In this document: piece after piece, positions 51,784-60,074 of the stretch
How positions within the stretch are numbered: the first letter of the stretch is position 1
How the letters are laid out: the number at the start of each line of letters is the position of its first letter
NCBI GenBank assembly: GCA_049595035.1
Contig: JBMYKD010000003.1
Coordinates: 61,817 to 125,816, forward strand
DNA from: UBA12202 sp049595035
Lineage (GTDB): Bacteria > Pseudomonadota > Alphaproteobacteria > Puniceispirillales > UBA1172
Reading direction: 5' to 3'
DNA: 64,000 bases
Program-made: the position numbers and the translations under genes
Notes under the pieces: model-generated
Databases searched by the model: none
What the model saw: the letters and a program-made list of their open reading frames with translations, nothing else
What the model was told of the DNA's origin: nothing

Positions 51784-52737
51784 ATGCTGATCAAAAAAAA
51801 GCCAAGCTGGTATATTCCGGAACATAAAGCAACAGCCGAAGATGTTTATATAAACCGGCGACAGATTCTGGCCGCTATGGGATTTGGTATTGCTGGCGGT
51901 CTTGGCATTCTTCCATCACTGGCGGAAGCGGCGATTTCGGGTATTCCGGCAAAGCGTAATCCGGGTTATAGCCTTGATCGGGATATTACCCCCGAAGAAG
52001 ATGCCACCACATACACCAATTTTTATGAATTCGGATCATCCAAAAACATCTGGCGTAAGGCCAGACGGTTAAAGTCTGATCCATGGAAAGTGACCATTGA
52101 TGGTATGGTCGAAGAAAAGATAACCATAGATGCGGCAGAACTCATTGCCCGGCTTGGTGATCAGGAAGAACGCCTTTATCGTCATCGCTGTGTTGAAGCA
52201 TGGGCAATGGCTGTTCCATGGACAGGGGTGCCCATGGAAAAACTGGTGCAATTTGCAAAGCCGGTTGCCGGGGCAAAATACCTCCGTTTTGAAACATTTC
52301 TTGACCCTGATATTGCCCCCGGTCAACGTCAACGCTGGTATCCATGGCCATATGTTGAAGGCATTACCCTTGCCGAAGCCAGAAATGAATTGCCTTTACT
52401 TGTCACGGGCATTTATGGCAAGGCTCTGCCTAATCAGAATGGGGCACCATTGCGTGTGGTTCTGCCGTGGAAATATGGCTTTAAATCTATCAAGTCTATC
52501 ACACGGATTAGTTTTACCGATGAAAGACCGGTGAGCTTCTGGGAAGACATTCAGGCAAGGGAATATGGGTTCTGGGCTAATGTTAATCCGGCATTTGACC
52601 ACCCCCGCTGGAGCCAGAAAACCGAACGATTGCTTGGTAGTGGGGATCGGGTACCAACACAGCTTTATAATGGCTATGCGGAAGAGGTGGCTGATTTATA
52701 CGCTGATATGCCGCAAGACCGGAATTTGTTTTTCTAG
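51784..52737 (+). CDS. msrP: Protein-methionine-sulfoxide reductase catalytic subunit MsrP
   Basis: This molybdoenzyme of about 317 residues is of the YedY/MsrP type and repairs oxidised methionine in periplasmic proteins. The Tat signal is INRRQILAAMGFGIAGGLG near residues 24-42. The molybdenum cysteine lies in HRCVEAWAMAVPWTG, with family parts SDPWKVTIDGMVEE and LPWKYGFKSIKSI. GGAG lies 6 bp before the chosen ATG; starts one and four codons upstream are possible. The usual heme partner MsrQ is not adjacent. Its TAG stop overlaps that of the convergent gene. Confidence 0.94.
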   Translation: MLIKKKPSWYIPEHKATAEDVYINRRQILAAMGFGIAGGLGILPSLAEAAISGIPAKRNPGYSLDRDITPEEDATTYTNFYEFGSSKNIWRKARRLKSDPWKVTIDGMVEEKITIDAAELIARLGDQEERLYRHRCVEAWAMAVPWTGVPMEKLVQFAKPVAGAKYLRFETFLDPDIAPGQRQRWYPWPYVEGITLAEARNELPLLVTGIYGKALPNQNGAPLRVVLPWKYGFKSIKSITRISFTDERPVSFWEDIQAREYGFWANVNPAFDHPRWSQKTERLLGSGDRVPTQLYNGYAEEVADLYADMPQDRNLFF

Positions 52738-53714
52738 GCGCCAAGCCCCAATTTTTCAGATAAAATACCGGCAATCCGCGTGGTTTCATCAAGCCTTTTA
52801 TCATTGTGCAGAAAGAAATGATAAAAGGATAGCTGGTTGATGGATTCGGTATATCCGCCTTCCTGAAGGGTTTTATGGAAAAGTGCGACGCGGCCAGATT
52901 CAGGTTTTAATTCCGCAACATATACCGGTTTTCCCGTACATGCCGCTTCTGATGTCATGTTGACGCTATCCGAGGTAACAATGATCGCATCAGCGGCATT
53001 AAGTATCCATGGATAGGGATTCGGCATTTTGCCATCCCAGTACCAGTGATTTGTTTCCGACAAGGCCGGAGCCATGGCCTGAGATACGGTGGCAAGGCTT
53101 CGCCGTGATGGGATAAGGATAAGCGAAGCCTGAGTCATAGCCGCCACATCGGCCAATGTCTGACCAAAACTGGCATAGTCCTGATCATGAACCTGATAGC
53201 GGCGATTTGATCCACCAATAAGGACGACAATTTTTCGTCCTTCCATTTCAGTGACAGCTGAAGGTAATGGCGGGTTTTCCTGCATCAGCGTGACCATCCG
53301 GTTTAATGAGCCAAGGGAAACCAGAACATTATCGCCACGCAAAGGATCATGGGTTGGTACAACTAGCCAGTCAAACCATGTGGCAGGCATGCGCGGGTCC
53401 TGAATATGTATGGTTTTGATCTTCCCCTTACCATATCGGCGCATCAGCATGGATAAAGGCGCGTGCCGGCGGCCAGTGGTAATCACAATATCAGGCATGC
53501 CATGTTCATTAATGGCGGCTTTCAGCTCTGCTGGCATGGGGCAGGCACCTATCCGCGCCAGACGTGGAAAAGCCCGAATCAATTTACCCGGATGAACACG
53601 GATCAGCTGAACATGTTTAGACAGGCTTTCGGCAAGGCCAAGCGATTGCACTTCCATGCCTTTAGTTCCATCACTAATAACCCAGATCGACGGTGAATAT
53701 TTTGCTGTTGTCAT
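52734..53714 (-). CDS. ELM1/DUF1022 family protein
   Basis: This protein of about 326 residues resembles the bacterial relatives of plant mitochondrial fission factor ELM1 (DUF1022), which have a GT-B glycosyltransferase-like fold. Characteristic parts are WVISDGTKGMEVQSLGLAES, IQDPRMPATWFDWLVVPTHD, VVLIGGSNRRYQ and NAADAIIVTSDSVNMTSEAA. The bacterial role is unknown. The start at 53714 has AAGG 8 bp before it. Confidence 0.85.
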   Translation of the reverse strand: MTTAKYSPSIWVISDGTKGMEVQSLGLAESLSKHVQLIRVHPGKLIRAFPRLARIGACPMPAELKAAINEHGMPDIVITTGRRHAPLSMLMRRYGKGKIKTIHIQDPRMPATWFDWLVVPTHDPLRGDNVLVSLGSLNRMVTLMQENPPLPSAVTEMEGRKIVVLIGGSNRRYQVHDQDYASFGQTLADVAAMTQASLILIPSRRSLATVSQAMAPALSETNHWYWDGKMPNPYPWILNAADAIIVTSDSVNMTSEAACTGKPVYVAELKPESGRVALFHKTLQEGGYTESINQLSFYHFFLHNDKRLDETTRIAGILSEKLGLGA

Positions 53715-53860
53715 GATGGAAACCTTATTGCCCATATTAGTCGTGGTTACAATATATATATAAATAAAATTACAATATTGAGTAATAATATTGCTCTTTC
53801 TAGCAGATTAGAATAAAGATTGTATAGCAAAGCCATTGTCTGGCTATATGGGAAGAATTT

Positions 53861-54334
53861 ATGTCCAATCGTGTAAAATTAGATGATGTTGACCGCCGTA
53901 TTCTGCGTGATCTGCAGGAAGATGGCCGCATGACAAATGTGGAATTAGCGAAACGGATTGGTATTTCAGCCCCACCATGCTTGCGCCGGGTTCGTGCGCT
54001 CGAAGAAAGCAATGTTATCCGTGGTTATCATGCCGATATCAATCCGGATGCCATGGGATATTCGGTGACGGTATTTGCCTTTGTCGGGTTATCCAGCCAG
54101 GCTGAACATGATTTGAAAGAGTTTGAACAAACGGTAGCCAGTTGGCCTGAAGTCCGGGAATGTCACATGCTAGTTGGTGAAACAGATTTTCTATTGAAAA
54201 TCATGGCGCAGGACTGGGACGCATTTCAGGTATTTTTAACCACAAAACTGACGCCAGCGGCTAATGTGAGCCATGTGAAAACAGCCTTGGTTATCCGTTC
54301 AGGCAAAGAAGGCATAGGCGTGCCGATTGAATAA
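53861..54334 (+). CDS. Lrp/AsnC family transcriptional regulator
   Basis: This 157-residue regulator has an N-terminal helix-turn-helix (LDDVDRRILRDLQEDGRMTN, then VELAKRIGISAPPCLRRVRAL) and a C-terminal RAM ligand-binding domain (VRECHMLVGETDFLLKIMA). The form is close to alphaproteobacterial Lrp, which responds to leucine or other amino acids. It is divergent from the ELM1-type gene across an AT-rich gap of 146 bp and converges with greA, 6 bp apart. Confidence 0.93.
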   Translation: MSNRVKLDDVDRRILRDLQEDGRMTNVELAKRIGISAPPCLRRVRALEESNVIRGYHADINPDAMGYSVTVFAFVGLSSQAEHDLKEFEQTVASWPEVRECHMLVGETDFLLKIMAQDWDAFQVFLTTKLTPAANVSHVKTALVIRSGKEGIGVPIE

Positions 54335-54340
54335 CCGGTA

Positions 54341-54820
54341 TCAGGCAGGCAGGATTTTAACGTCAATTACTTCAAACATTTTTGTTCCACGCGGCGTCCG
54401 TACTTCAACGCTGTCGCCAATGCGCTTACCAATCAGGGCTTTAGCAATGGGTGATGAAGTTGATATCAATCCTTTTGATAAATCAGCTTCATAAGGGCCG
54501 ACAATAGAAAACTCGGATTCTTCGTCAGTATCTTCATCAGCAACGGAAACAATAGTGCCAAAGGTTATGGTTTCACCAGTGAGCTGTGCTGTATTGATAA
54601 CTTCTGCGCGACTAACCACATCTTCGAGTTCGGCAACCCGGCCTTCGATAAAAGACTGTCTTTCACGGGCAGCATGATATTCGGCATTTTCGGACAGATC
54701 ACCATGTTCACGGGCGGCGGCAATAGCTTTGATGACCGCAGGTCGTTCTTCGGTTTTTAATTTCATCAGCTCTGTCTTGATTGTTTCAAGTCCAGCAGCG
54801 GTAAATGGAACTTTTTCCAT
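54341..54820 (-). CDS. greA: Transcription elongation factor GreA
   Basis: This 159-residue factor frees backtracked RNA polymerase by stimulating transcript cleavage. It has the N-terminal coiled coil with the acidic tip (REHGDLSENAEYHAARERQS) and the C-terminal FKBP-like domain (SPIAKALIGKRIGDSVEVRT). AAGGA lies 8 bp before the start. It follows carB on the same strand, an order common in alphaproteobacteria. Confidence 0.97.
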   Translation of the reverse strand: MEKVPFTAAGLETIKTELMKLKTEERPAVIKAIAAAREHGDLSENAEYHAARERQSFIEGRVAELEDVVSRAEVINTAQLTGETITFGTIVSVADEDTDEESEFSIVGPYEADLSKGLISTSSPIAKALIGKRIGDSVEVRTPRGTKMFEVIDVKILPA

Positions 54821-54882
54821 GGCAATATCCTTATGTTTTTTTTAAATCTAGCAAGGGCTTATGCCATTTTGCCAGAAAAAAA

Positions 54883-57800
54883 TTAATTATTGTTTAGATA
54901 GGATTGGATTGACCGAACTGCAAGAGTGTTTTTCTTGATTGTTTGTATCGCGGTGACGGCGGCCTTAGCCTCAGGAATGGTGGTATAATAGGGGATATTA
55001 TTAGTCAAAGCGGTCTGACGTAATGAGAAACTATCCTTGATGGATGCCTCCCCCATAGCGGTATTGAATACCAGATCAATTTTGCCATCAAGCATGTAAT
55101 CAACAGCATGTGGCCGCCCCTGCATCACTTTATTCACAGATTGAGCCGGAACGCCAGCATCGGAAATGGCTTTCGCTGTTCCAGATGTGGCAATGATGGA
55201 AAACCCAAGCCCATGTAAATCACGGCATATGTCAATCATTGGGGGTTTGTCATCGTCTTTAACAGAAATGAATACCGTGCCCTGATCAGGCAAAAACACA
55301 CTGGCACCAAGCTGGCTTTTGGTGAAAGCATGGGCAAAATCGGGGCCAATTCCCATCACTTCACCAGTGGATTTCATTTCAGGGCCAAGGAAAACGTCAA
55401 CACCGGGGAACCGCTGAAAAGGGAAAACCGCTTCTTTAACGGCAACATGCTTCATCGGTTTCCGGGTCAATCCGAAATCGGCAATCTTTTCTCCTGCCAT
55501 GATGCGAGCGGCCAATTTTGCTAGAGCAATACCAGTTGCTTTTGCAACAAAAGGAACGGTTCGGCTGGCGCGTGGGTTTACTTCAAGCAGATAGACTACA
55601 TCGTCTTTGATCGCGAACTGAATATTCATCAATCCAACAACCCCTAATGCCATAGCCAGATCAATAGTCTGGCGTTCTATTTCAGCCAGCAATTCATCGG
55701 ATAAGGTTTGCGGCGGCAGGGAACACGCACTATCACCGGAATGGATGCCTGCTTCTTCAATATGTTCCATGATGCCGCCGATATATACATCTGTCCCGTC
55801 ACAAAGGGCATCAACGTCAATTTCGGTGGCCTGATTGAGAAAGCCGTCAATCAATACCGGGTTGTTTCCCGATACAATCACTGCTTTAGACATATAATGT
55901 TTCAGTTGATCCAGATTATGAACGACTTCCATCGCGCGGCCGCCAAGCACATAAGATGGCCGGATAACAACCGGAAAACCAATGCGTTCCACAACATCAC
56001 AAGCATCTTCAAGCGACGTGGCGATGCCATTGGCTGGCTGATGCATGTTCAAATCTTTGATCAGATGCTGAAATCGTTCTCTGTCCTCCGCCAGATCAAT
56101 AGCGTTGGGGCTGGTGCCGAGGATAGGAATATTTTCTGCTTCTAATGCTGCCGCAATTTTAAGCGGGGTCTGCCCGCCAAGTTGAACAACAACGCCTTTT
56201 AATACACCATTCTGTTGTTCATTTCTAAGAATGGCAAGCACATCTTCGGCGGTTAATGGTTCAAAATACAGGCGATCAGATGTGTCATAATCCGTGGAAA
56301 CGGTTTCCGGATTACAATTGATCATAATGGTTTCATAGCCCTGTTCACGCAAGGCATAGGCCGCATGAACACAGCAATAATCAAACTCAATACCCTGACC
56401 AATACGGTTAGGGCCACCGCCAAGGATGACAATTTTTTCCCGATCAGATGGCCGTGCTTCGCATTGCCGGCCAGAGCTTGCCTGATAAGTAGAATAGAGA
56501 TAAGCGGTATCAGATGAAAATTCCGCGGCGCAAGTATCAATGCGTTTGAATACCGGACGAACCCCCATGGCTTCGCGGGTCTTGCGGATATCACTTTCAT
56601 CCTGACCGGTTAGGGAAGCAAGCTTGCTATCACTGAACCCCATGGCTTTCAATGACAGCATATCATTGGGGTTCTGTGGTAAGCCGTTCGCCTGAACCAT
56701 TTTTTCTGCATCGATAATGGCTTTAATTTCACAAAGGAACCACATATCCCAGCTTGTTGCTTCGGCGATCAGATCAATGCTGATATCATGGCGGAATGCG
56801 GTGGCAATTCGCATTAGACGTTCAGGAATCCGTTCACCTAACCAGCCTCTGATCACGTCATCGGACAAATCGCCATTTGTGGTGGTCGGCATATCCACCC
56901 CACCCAGACCATCAAGGCCGATTTCAAGTGAGCGCAATGCTTTTTGAAAAGATTCGCGGAAACTTCGGCCGATAGCCATGGTTTCCCCGACTGATTTCAT
57001 GGACGTGCTGAGATGATTGTCTGCTCCGGGGAATTTTTCAAAAGTGAAACGTGGTATTTTCGTGACGATATAATCAATGGTTGGCTCGAAACTGGCTGGT
57101 GTCACCCCTGTGATATCATTATCCAGTTCGTCCAATGTGTATCCAACAGCTAATTTAGCCGCTATTCTGGCAATAGGAAAACCGGTGGCTTTTGATGCCA
57201 GCGCAGATGATCGGCTTACCCGCGGATTCATTTCAATCACCAGTTGCCGTCCTGTATTCGGGCATACGGCAAATTGCACGTTTGACCCGCCAGTATCGAC
57301 CCCGATTTCACGCAGGACAGCCAGGGAAGCATCCCGCATTTCCTGATATTCTTTGTCTGTCAGGGTGAGGGCTGGGGCAACGGTGATACTGTCACCTGTA
57401 TGCACGCCCATTGGATCCATATTTTCTATGGAACAGATAATGATGGCGTTGTCGGCTTTATCGCGCACCACTTCCATTTCAAATTCTTTCCACCCCAATA
57501 CCGATTCTTCTATCAGGACTTCACCAACAGGTGATTTGTTTAACCCGTTCTTGACAATGTTTTCAAACTCGATCCGGTTATAGGCGATCCCGCCGCCTTC
57601 ACCGCCAAGGGTAAAAGATGGTCTGATAATCGCAGGCAGGCCAACCAAATCCAGCGAATCCACAGCTTCATCAAATGTCTTGATCAGTTTAGAGCGGGGG
57701 CTTTCCAGCCCGATTTTATCCATGGCTTTACGGAAAAGTTCTCTGTCTTCTGCCTTTTCGATAGCATCAATCGTTGCCCCGATCAGCTCGACCCCCTGTC

Positions 57801-58128
57801 TGGCCAGAAAACCATTACGAGCAAGATCAAGAGCCGTATTCAGGGCAGTCTGACCACCCATTGTCGGCAATAAAGCATCGGGCTGTTCCAGCTCAATAAT
57901 CTTGCTGACCATTTCAGGGGTAATCGGTTCGATATAGGTGGCATCTGCCATTTCCGGATCCGTCATAATCGTTGCCGGATTAGAATTGACCAGAATGACA
58001 CGGTAACCTTCTTCGCGGAGGGCTTTACATGCCTGTGCGCCAGAATAATCAAACTCACATGCCTGCCCGATGATGATAGGGCCAGCCCCGATGATCATGA
58101 TGGATTGAATATCGTTACGCCTTGGCAT
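54883..58128 (-). CDS. carB: Carbamoyl-phosphate synthase large subunit
   Basis: This 1081-residue enzyme makes carbamoyl phosphate for arginine and pyrimidine synthesis. It has two ATP-grasp halves (each with a GAGPIIIGQACEFDYSG or GGGPNRIGQGIEFDYC start and conserved NPRxSRSSA or NPRASRTVPF) and the C-terminal allosteric MGS domain (GFSIIATSGTAKAI). The start overlaps carA by 14 bp. greA follows after 62 bp. Confidence 0.98.
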   Translation of the reverse strand: MPRRNDIQSIMIIGAGPIIIGQACEFDYSGAQACKALREEGYRVILVNSNPATIMTDPEMADATYIEPITPEMVSKIIELEQPDALLPTMGGQTALNTALDLARNGFLARQGVELIGATIDAIEKAEDRELFRKAMDKIGLESPRSKLIKTFDEAVDSLDLVGLPAIIRPSFTLGGEGGGIAYNRIEFENIVKNGLNKSPVGEVLIEESVLGWKEFEMEVVRDKADNAIIICSIENMDPMGVHTGDSITVAPALTLTDKEYQEMRDASLAVLREIGVDTGGSNVQFAVCPNTGRQLVIEMNPRVSRSSALASKATGFPIARIAAKLAVGYTLDELDNDITGVTPASFEPTIDYIVTKIPRFTFEKFPGADNHLSTSMKSVGETMAIGRSFRESFQKALRSLEIGLDGLGGVDMPTTTNGDLSDDVIRGWLGERIPERLMRIATAFRHDISIDLIAEATSWDMWFLCEIKAIIDAEKMVQANGLPQNPNDMLSLKAMGFSDSKLASLTGQDESDIRKTREAMGVRPVFKRIDTCAAEFSSDTAYLYSTYQASSGRQCEARPSDREKIVILGGGPNRIGQGIEFDYCCVHAAYALREQGYETIMINCNPETVSTDYDTSDRLYFEPLTAEDVLAILRNEQQNGVLKGVVVQLGGQTPLKIAAALEAENIPILGTSPNAIDLAEDRERFQHLIKDLNMHQPANGIATSLEDACDVVERIGFPVVIRPSYVLGGRAMEVVHNLDQLKHYMSKAVIVSGNNPVLIDGFLNQATEIDVDALCDGTDVYIGGIMEHIEEAGIHSGDSACSLPPQTLSDELLAEIERQTIDLAMALGVVGLMNIQFAIKDDVVYLLEVNPRASRTVPFVAKATGIALAKLAARIMAGEKIADFGLTRKPMKHVAVKEAVFPFQRFPGVDVFLGPEMKSTGEVMGIGPDFAHAFTKSQLGASVFLPDQGTVFISVKDDDKPPMIDICRDLHGLGFSIIATSGTAKAISDAGVPAQSVNKVMQGRPHAVDYMLDGKIDLVFNTAMGEASIKDSFSLRQTALTNNIPYYTTIPEAKAAVTAIQTIKKNTLAVRSIQSYLNNN

Positions 58129-59320
58129 GATTAGACCTGTCTGCTTTTGCTTTACTGATCATCTGGGCAAACCGTTTGAACAGATGGTGAGCATCATGGG
58201 GCCCTGGTGAGGCTTCAGGATGGTATTGCACACAGAAAACCGGAAGTGATCTATGCCTTAACCCCTCAACGCTCTGATCAAAAAGAGATATATGTGTGAT
58301 TTCCAGTTCTTCTGGCAAACTGTCCCCATCAACGGCAAAGCCATGATTCTGGCTGGTAATTTCAATCATGCCGGTGGCTAGTTCCTTGACGGGATGGTTA
58401 GCCCCCCTATGACCGCGTTCCATTTTAAATGTGCTGGCACCGAATGCTTCGGCAATCAGCTGATGCCCGATACAAATGCCAAACACAGGCACGCCACTAT
58501 CGGCTATCTGGCGGATATGGGATGAGGCATATCGCGATGTTTCAGCAGGATCGCCGGGGCCATTGGATAAAAACACCCCATCAGGTTGTAATGCCATCAC
58601 GGTATCAGCATCGGTATCTGCCGGAACAACGGTTACTTTTCCTGCCACGTCACCAAGACAGCGTAAGATATTCAGCTTACAACCAAAATCATAAGAAACA
58701 ATATGTATCCCATCTGCATCCATGTTGCGATAGGTATCGCTTTCCTTGACCCAGCCACCAAGATTCCAGTCATGTGTATCATCGGAGGTAACCTGACTGG
58801 CGAGTTCCATGCCAGCAAGACCATGCCAGTCCTTTGCCATTGCCTGCAAAGCGGGAATATCAAATTCCCCTTTATAATTCACGGCAAGCACGCCTTTGGG
58901 CGCACCTTTATCGCGTATATGATGGGTCAATGAGCGGGTATCAATGCCAGCAATGCCGGGAATAGACATTGATTTTAGCCATTCATCCAGTGAGGAATCC
59001 GCGCGATAATTCGAAGCCGGGGTCGGAAGATGCGATAGCACAACCCCGAGGGCGGCAGGGGAAATGGATTCCATATCAATAGCATTAGTGCCAGTGTTAC
59101 CAATATGGGGGAAAGTGAATGTGATGATCTGGCCGGCATAAGACAGATCTGTGATGATTTCCTGATATCCTGTCATGGAGGTATTAAAACACACCTCACC
59201 CACACGGATATCTTCGAAACCAAATCCCTGTCCATAAAGGATGGTGTTATCATCTAGAATCAATAATGCTGTTGGTTTTTCTGGAGTGGGTTGAAATATG
59301 TCAAATGATGTCGGTTTCAT
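58115..59320 (-). CDS. carA: Carbamoyl-phosphate synthase small subunit
   Basis: This is the glutaminase subunit of about 401 residues. Catalytic Cys is in VFGICIGHQLIAEAF, and the His-Glu pair in CVQYHPEASPGPHDAHHLF. The N-terminal half has FNTSMTGYQEIITDLSYAGQ. It supplies ammonia to CarB. I choose the ATG at 59320 (AGGG upstream) over a TTG 12 bp earlier. The leader holds an inverted repeat 20 to 43 bp upstream. Confidence 0.97.
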   Translation of the reverse strand: MKPTSFDIFQPTPEKPTALLILDDNTILYGQGFGFEDIRVGEVCFNTSMTGYQEIITDLSYAGQIITFTFPHIGNTGTNAIDMESISPAALGVVLSHLPTPASNYRADSSLDEWLKSMSIPGIAGIDTRSLTHHIRDKGAPKGVLAVNYKGEFDIPALQAMAKDWHGLAGMELASQVTSDDTHDWNLGGWVKESDTYRNMDADGIHIVSYDFGCKLNILRCLGDVAGKVTVVPADTDADTVMALQPDGVFLSNGPGDPAETSRYASSHIRQIADSGVPVFGICIGHQLIAEAFGASTFKMERGHRGANHPVKELATGMIEITSQNHGFAVDGDSLPEELEITHISLFDQSVEGLRHRSLPVFCVQYHPEASPGPHDAHHLFKRFAQMISKAKADRSNHAKA

Positions 59321-59340
59321 TCGCCCTATCAATCCTGTTT

Positions 59341-59363
59341 GTTGCGTCTATGACAGACGTAAC
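59341..59363 (-). repeat. Inverted repeat in the carAB leader
   Basis: GTTGCGTCT and AGACGTAAC form a 9-bp arm pair with one mismatch and a 5-bp spacer, directly upstream of carA. It could be an operator or an RNA hairpin that tunes carAB. Confidence 0.45.
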
Positions 59364-59452
59364 ATATCGATAGGGGTAATATCTGTATGGTTATCATTCG
59401 TCAAGTAAATAACATATTTATTTTTGCTATTGGGCTGATCAGGAATGATGAC

Positions 59453-59482
59453 TTGATACATTAGCCAGAATTGGTCTAGATA
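59453..59482 (+). promoter_or_regulatory. Candidate promoter of yqeY-dnaG-rpoD
   Basis: TTGATA and TAGATA are separated by 18 bp in the divergent carA-yqeY gap. The -10 ends 36 bp before the yqeY start, which has GGGGG in its ribosome-binding region. Confidence 0.45.
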
Positions 59483-59518
59483 TACACCATACGCACACGC
59501 TTTTATTTGGGGGTAATC

Positions 59519-59980
59519 ATGTTAAGAGAAGCCATTCAAACTGCTTTGAATGAGGCTCTGAAGTCTGGCCATACCAAACGGCTGGGAACATTGCGGTTAA
59601 TATCAGCAGCCTTAAAGGATAAGGATATTGCAGCGCGAACCAAGGGAAGTGGCGATGCTATCAATGACGACGATATTCTGTCCATGTTGCAAACCATGAT
59701 TAAACAACGGCAAGAATCCGTCCGTATGTATCGTGAAGCAGGACGTGATGAACTGGCAGATAGTGAAGATAGCGAAATTCATATCATCAAAGAGTTTATG
59801 CCAGCACAAATGGATCATGATGCCGTCATTTCTGCCATTAATGATGTCATTTCAGAAGTAGATGCATCATCGGTTAAGGATATGGGTAAGGTCATGGGGT
59901 TGCTGAAACAACGCTTTACTGGTCAGATGGATTTTGCTCTGGCAAGCACAGCCGTGAAGGAAATCCTTCTCAATCAATAG
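59519..59980 (+). CDS. GatB/YqeY domain-containing protein
   Basis: This 153-residue all-helical protein is of the YqeY type, related to the tail domain of the GatB amidotransferase subunit. Conserved parts are LNEALKSGHTKRLGTLRLI, IKQRQESVRMYREAGRDELA and MGKVMGLLKQRF. It may bind tRNA, but its role is not known. I use the ATG at 59519 with GGGGG 5 bp before it. It precedes dnaG and rpoD on the same strand, the usual alphaproteobacterial order. Confidence 0.93.
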   Translation: MLREAIQTALNEALKSGHTKRLGTLRLISAALKDKDIAARTKGSGDAINDDDILSMLQTMIKQRQESVRMYREAGRDELADSEDSEIHIIKEFMPAQMDHDAVISAINDVISEVDASSVKDMGKVMGLLKQRFTGQMDFALASTAVKEILLNQ

Positions 59981-60074
59981 GCTGAACGCTTGCGGTTTGT
60001 GGTCTAGGTGATCAAGATCATTTAGTGCATATGATAAAAGCTGATGGATATGTGGCCAGCAGGGGGTTGAGGCA

